Below, one piece after another: positions 60,928 through 64,000 of a stretch of 64,000 bases of DNA. Made by a program: the position numbers and the translations under genes. The stretch's first letter is position 1; every line of letters starts with the position of its first letter. The notes under the pieces are model-generated. The model did not search any database. It saw only the letters and a list, made by a program, of their open reading frames with translations, and was not told where the DNA came from. The stretch covers positions 124,001 through 188,000 of the forward strand of contig NZ_JAEMHK010000003.1 of assembly GCF_016458235.1 (NCBI RefSeq), written 5' to 3'. This stretch comes from Geomonas propionica (GTDB lineage Bacteria; Desulfobacterota; Desulfuromonadia; Geobacterales; Geobacteraceae).

Positions 60928-60959
60928 AGGCCCCGTCCGATGGCACGGGGCCTTTTTTT
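60928..60959 (+). terminator. Intrinsic terminator after sfrA
   Basis: Stem AGGCCCCGT / ACGGGGCCT with an 8-nt loop and seven T. Confidence 0.87.
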
Positions 60960-61039
60960 ATGGCGGGCCGCAACGTATAGTGCTAGTCTTCAGGCTCAGC
61001 GCGGTCCCCAAAGCGACTACTTCTCAAAGTGAGGTGCCC

Positions 61040-61276
61040 ATGGACGACAAACTTGCACAGATAGCGGCACTGGCGGGAAAGAACGACAAGATCGCGGATA
61101 AGCTGGACCAGATGCTCACCGGCCCCAACGACCGCGCCTACGTGGTGTGCAGTTTCGATGACTGCAAGTTGCACCAGAAGGGGCGCTGCACCATCTACAC
61201 GGTACTGGACGTGCCGCGCATGAAGACGGGGCAGCCTTGCGGGGGCTACGAAAGGTTGAGTGCGGCGGAGAGCTGA
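61040..61276 (+). CDS. Small cysteine-containing hypothetical protein (78 residues)
   Basis: Starts MDDKLAQIAALAGKN at ATG 61040 with GAGGTG upstream. An N-terminal helix is followed by four cysteines in a C-x4-C-x7-C-x18-C pattern (VVCSFDDCKLHQKGRC ... QPCGGYER), which could bind a metal ion. No family was recognised. It stands alone between the sfrA terminator and the convergent membrane protein gene. Confidence 0.65.
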   Translation: MDDKLAQIAALAGKNDKIADKLDQMLTGPNDRAYVVCSFDDCKLHQKGRCTIYTVLDVPRMKTGQPCGGYERLSAAES

Positions 61277-61285
61277 GTAGGGAGA

Positions 61286-61846
61286 TCAGTCGTAGAGGGA
61301 ATCTTCATCTTCTTCGGGGGGCATCCTGCCGTTACGTTCCAGGAAGGCGAGCTGTTCGCTGCGCTTGCCGATCTGGTCGCTGCAAAAGGTCCAGATCCGG
61401 TAGCTTTCCAGGCACAGGATGGTGAAGCCGGCGCCGAAAACCGCCCAGTAATTGTCCTGGAGCGCCTCGGCGAAATAGTAGAAGAGGTAGAAGCCGGCCA
61501 GGTAGCCGACATGGCAGAAACTGCTTGGATGGCGCAGGCCGGCCATCATGCGCGACAGGCTCAGTATGATGGCCGAGAAGGTGTAGAGCACCAGCACCAG
61601 GCTGATCATGAGCGGCTTGGGCGCCGCTCCCAGCGACGCCACCACCTCCTGGGGGCGGGGCAGGAACCAGAAGTCACGCCAGGCCACGGTGCTCAAAAGC
61701 AGAAACAGGGAAAGCGCCCAAAGTCCCCGGTTGGAAAACCTTTTAAGGCGCCCTATCTCCTCGAGAAGTCCCTGGCGCAACTGCCCCTGCGCGTCGCGCG
61801 CCAACTCCCCCATCGTCCCCGTCTTGTTGTTTTCGGCCTGCTCCAT
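61286..61846 (-). CDS. Hypothetical inner-membrane protein
   Basis: 186 residues with about four membrane segments (42-58, 80-98, 112-128 and 133-150), a charged N-terminal helix (GELARDAQGQLRQGLLEEI) and an acidic C-terminal tail (PPEEDEDSLYD). No known domain was recognised. It lies downstream of the kinase-less heme-c sensor gene on the same strand, separated by 62 bp that include a GGGGACAGGCACCTG repeat. Confidence 0.68.
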   Translation of the reverse strand: MEQAENNKTGTMGELARDAQGQLRQGLLEEIGRLKRFSNRGLWALSLFLLLSTVAWRDFWFLPRPQEVVASLGAAPKPLMISLVLVLYTFSAIILSLSRMMAGLRHPSSFCHVGYLAGFYLFYYFAEALQDNYWAVFGAGFTILCLESYRIWTFCSDQIGKRSEQLAFLERNGRMPPEEDEDSLYD

Positions 61847-61866
61847 CGCTCGCTCGACTCTCTAAA

Positions 61867-61881
61867 GGGGACAGGCACCTG
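61867..61881 (+). repeat. Left copy of a 15-bp inverted repeat
   Basis: GGGGACAGGCACCTG; its exact inverse is at 62867-62881. Similarity continues for about 13 bp (CGGAACCGGTCC versus CGGAGCCAGTCC). The two copies flank the kinase-less heme-c sensor gene. Confidence 0.75.
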
Positions 61882-61908
61882 CGGAACCGGTCCCCCCTGT
61901 GAAAAAGG

Positions 61909-62751
61909 TCATTTGTGCTGGCATATGGGATCGTTCTTCGGTCCCTGGAAAGGCTTTTGTTCAATTTCGTTTAATTTGGCCCTGATAAAGTAGTAAGATT
62001 GCGCGATCTTGTCAAGCTCATAGGGAAGGTGTGGCGGTCGCGCCGTGCCGTTTCCTTCCTCGCTCCTCTCAGTGTACTCCTGCAGTTTCCTCATCGGAAC
62101 CAGTACGATCATCTTTAACAGTGTAATGACACCCGCGATGGTGAGGAACAGGGTCAGGATCGAGAAGATCAGCATCTGCATCCTGATCAGAGCAAGAGAG
62201 TGCAGCGTCGCTTCCTGTGACAGTCCGATGTCCAGCGTACCCAGTACGCGCTGCTCGGCCGGGTGGAAGTGGCAGGCGGCGTTGGCGCATTCCGCCTCGT
62301 TGTAGATGGGCGCGGTGATAGCGAGGATCTCGTCACCTGAGGCGTTTTTGAAGGTGCGCGCCTTTTGCATGGTCCCAAGGGTGGTGATGGGCACCGCCTT
62401 CTCGTGGCAGACCACGCATCCTTCCGCCTTCTTGTCCACCTGGCGGTTCACCTCCTCGGGCTTCGAGGAGAAGGCCACCACACCCTTCTTGTTGAAGATA
62501 CGCACATGCTGCACGCCGTTTTGGGCGCTGATGTTGCGGATGATGGCGCGGTTTAACTCCGCGTCCGACTTCATCATGGCGTAACGGGTGGACTTGAGCA
62601 CGATGCCCGCCAGGTTGTTCGCCTGGGTGATGGAATCGCGGATCACCACCTGCTTGATGGCCGCGTAGAGGAGCACGAAGCAGACCACCAGAAATCCGGT
62701 AACCACTATCCCTACGGGAACCAAGGCCCTTCCTGCGATCTTGTCGAACAT
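61909..62751 (-). CDS. Membrane heme-c sensor protein with HAMP domain and no output domain
   Basis: 280 residues from ATG 62751. Membrane span 10-32, periplasmic domain, second span about 192-212, then a HAMP-like segment and about 40 further residues. Heme-c motif Cys112-x2-Cys115-His116 (CVVCH) and Cys155-x4-Cys160-His161-x-His163-Pro fall at exactly the same residue numbers as in the kinase at 50881-52506, which also supports this start. No kinase, methyl-accepting or cyclase domain follows, so it must signal through a partner or have lost its output. It sits between two inverted repeat copies and beside an NrfD-type gene. Confidence 0.85.
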   Translation of the reverse strand: MFDKIAGRALVPVGIVVTGFLVVCFVLLYAAIKQVVIRDSITQANNLAGIVLKSTRYAMMKSDAELNRAIIRNISAQNGVQHVRIFNKKGVVAFSSKPEEVNRQVDKKAEGCVVCHEKAVPITTLGTMQKARTFKNASGDEILAITAPIYNEAECANAACHFHPAEQRVLGTLDIGLSQEATLHSLALIRMQMLIFSILTLFLTIAGVITLLKMIVLVPMRKLQEYTERSEEGNGTARPPHLPYELDKIAQSYYFIRAKLNEIEQKPFQGPKNDPICQHK

Positions 62752-62866
62752 GGCTCCATCTCCAATCTGGGTAGCCGGCTTTCCGCCGCCGTCAGCCCCG
62801 CTGTGCCTCATCTTACTTCCTTGAAAGACCCTTTGAGGGCGCCGGCCTCGTGGGGACTGGCTCCGT

Positions 62867-62881
62867 CAGGTGCCTGTCCCC
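62867..62881 (-). repeat. Right copy of a 15-bp inverted repeat
   Basis: CAGGTGCCTGTCCCC, inverse of 61867-61881; it lies between the heme-c sensor gene and the NrfD-type gene. Confidence 0.75.
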
Positions 62882-62913
62882 CTGAGAACCGGCTGCCCTC
62901 TGCAACGGTCCTG

Positions 62914-64000
62914 CTAATCCAGCTTGGTCATGCTGCTGTAGCTTGCCACCGGAACCCTGCTCGCTTCGCGTCTGCCAAGCGCCGGCGCCGGCACCGCTTC
63001 GGGTACGGTCTCTTCCTGCTCCTGCTGGCGCCATTTGAACAGGATCGGGAGCCGGTACAGGATGAAACGGTAGACCACGATGTAGGTGGCGAAGATGGTC
63101 AGGCTGATGATCACCTCGCGCCAGGGCGGGATCTCGCGGTGCGGCAGTTTCCAGTTGAAGGTGATCATCGCTGTGTTGACCCGGTTCAGCACCACGCCGA
63201 ACACGGTCATGAAGGCGCCCATGCGGACCATCGCCATTTTCCTCGTGTGCACGCCGTAGGTCATCAGGGTCAGCGGCAGCATGAACCCGACGATGATCTC
63301 GAACATGAACCATTGCCCCCAGCCGGTGTCCAGGTAGGCCCACTTGTTGTCATGAGCGATGGCGATCAGCTTGATGGTGATGTAGGTGGCGATCCCCATG
63401 CAGGCGCCCTTGGCGAGCGATACGGTCACCTTGTCCAACTTCTCGCGGAAGCGGGTGTCGCCGCGCCAGGCCATGGTCTTGGCCGCGATGGTGCTCACCG
63501 TGATTACCATGCACAGCCCGCCCGGCAGCGAGGAGACGAAGAAGTGCAACCACTGGAACGAGGAGGAGTACCAAAGGGGGTGCACTTTCCCCGGCGCGTA
63601 GGTGAACAGCGCGCCCAGCGCCCCCTGGTGCAGGGTCGACAGGATGATGCCGGAGACGGTGAGCCCCAGGGTGATCTTGCGGATACCCCTCTTGCCGGCC
63701 GGGAACCCGATCCACTCGAAGAAGGCGGTAGAGACCTCGGCGACCTGCACCGAGAGGTAGGTGGCGACGTGCCAGGCGACCAGGAAGAGCACCGCGGCCG
63801 GCCCGAAGGAGACCACCATCGGGTAGGGGAGGCGCCAGGGTTGCCCCAGGTCGGCCAACAGGTACATGACCGCGAAGAAGTAGCCTAAGAGGCCGTTCAG
63901 GAGCGCGAGGCGCTCGATCGGCTCCAGGTCATGCCTGCCGAAGATCTCGCAGGCGGTCCCCAACTGGAAGCCCGAGGAGGAGAGCGGTACCATGGCGAAG
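62914..64000 (-). CDS. NrfD/HybB-type integral membrane quinone-interacting subunit (5' partial)
   Basis: The frame runs off the window end, so the N terminus is missing; about 361 residues are visible. It has at least eight hydrophobic spans and family features: LLADLGQPWR, LSTLHQGALGALF, HPLWYSSSFQWLHFFVSSLPGGL and LNRVNTAMITF. HybB/NrfD subunits exchange electrons between menaquinone and periplasmic iron-sulfur or multiheme partners. In Geobacter such subunits belong to complexes with c-type cytochromes; the partner genes would lie beyond the window. The tail after about residue 330 is poorly conserved. Confidence 0.85.
   Translation of the reverse strand, partial: FAMVPLSSSGFQLGTACEIFGRHDLEPIERLALLNGLLGYFFAVMYLLADLGQPWRLPYPMVVSFGPAAVLFLVAWHVATYLSVQVAEVSTAFFEWIGFPAGKRGIRKITLGLTVSGIILSTLHQGALGALFTYAPGKVHPLWYSSSFQWLHFFVSSLPGGLCMVITVSTIAAKTMAWRGDTRFREKLDKVTVSLAKGACMGIATYITIKLIAIAHDNKWAYLDTGWGQWFMFEIIVGFMLPLTLMTYGVHTRKMAMVRMGAFMTVFGVVLNRVNTAMITFNWKLPHREIPPWREVIISLTIFATYIVVYRFILYRLPILFKWRQQEQEETVPEAVPAPALGRREASRVPVASYSSMTKLD

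Overview
The window is a dense, high-GC bacterial chromosome segment that reads as Geobacteraceae (Geobacter/Geomonas/Citrifermentans-like). The strongest pointers are the sfrB-sfrA pair (NADPH-dependent oxidoreductase first described in Geobacter), two membrane sensors whose periplasmic domains carry CxxCH heme-c motifs, a family II pyrophosphatase with a CBS-DRTGG insert, a homocysteine methyltransferase/MTHFR fusion, and dispersed GC-rich palindromes of the CCCTCNCCC type. No rRNA, tRNA, CRISPR array, phage or transposase gene was recognised.

Layout. 1-6.2 kb (+): pyrophosphatase (5' end cut off), metH/metF-type fusion, small siroheme sulfite-reductase-like protein, TtcA-like protein and a membrane polyferredoxin. 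6.3-9.5 kb (-): dksA-like, rimO, yajQ, lolA. 9.6-15 kb (-): a compact chemotaxis cluster cheR-mcp-cheW-cheY-cheA-cheC. 15-17.7 kb (-): aminotransferase preceded by a possible structured leader, SH3-like protein and glyoxalase-fold protein. 17.7-25 kb (+): thiolase-like/DUF35-like fusion, 53-residue membrane protein, flavoprotein, def-fmt-DUF116, polysaccharide deacetylase-like and NlpC/P60 proteins.

25-35.3 kb is the most distinctive region. An HD-GYP response regulator, a regulator with a RepL-like output domain and a Cache-like histidine kinase lie on the minus strand. They are divergent from a plus-strand operon: dsbL-like, dsbI-like, assT (arylsulfate sulfotransferase), TlpA-like thioredoxin, CcdA-like thiol transporter, outer-membrane barrel and a degenerate hemerythrin. 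The shared promoter region carries a perfect 11-bp inverted repeat. I read this as a regulated periplasmic sulfuryl-transfer module with its own oxidative-folding and thiol-handling partners.

35-50.8 kb: merA-like reductase without other mer genes, glyQ-glyS, ppdK, cold-shock protein, YaaR-like protein, a PstS-like binding protein overlapping a GGDEF-EAL enzyme, a small zinc-ribbon frame interrupted by UGA, and (-) FAH-family hydrolase, YhcC-like radical SAM protein and thiSGE. 50.9-64 kb: heme-c sensor kinase, IclR regulator, coaE, FapA/DUF342 protein, sfrB-sfrA, two small hypotheticals, a kinase-less twin of the heme-c sensor, and an NrfD/HybB-type membrane subunit cut by the window end.

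Genes were identified by reading motifs in the translations. No database search was possible, so family names rest on recognised motifs and gene order.
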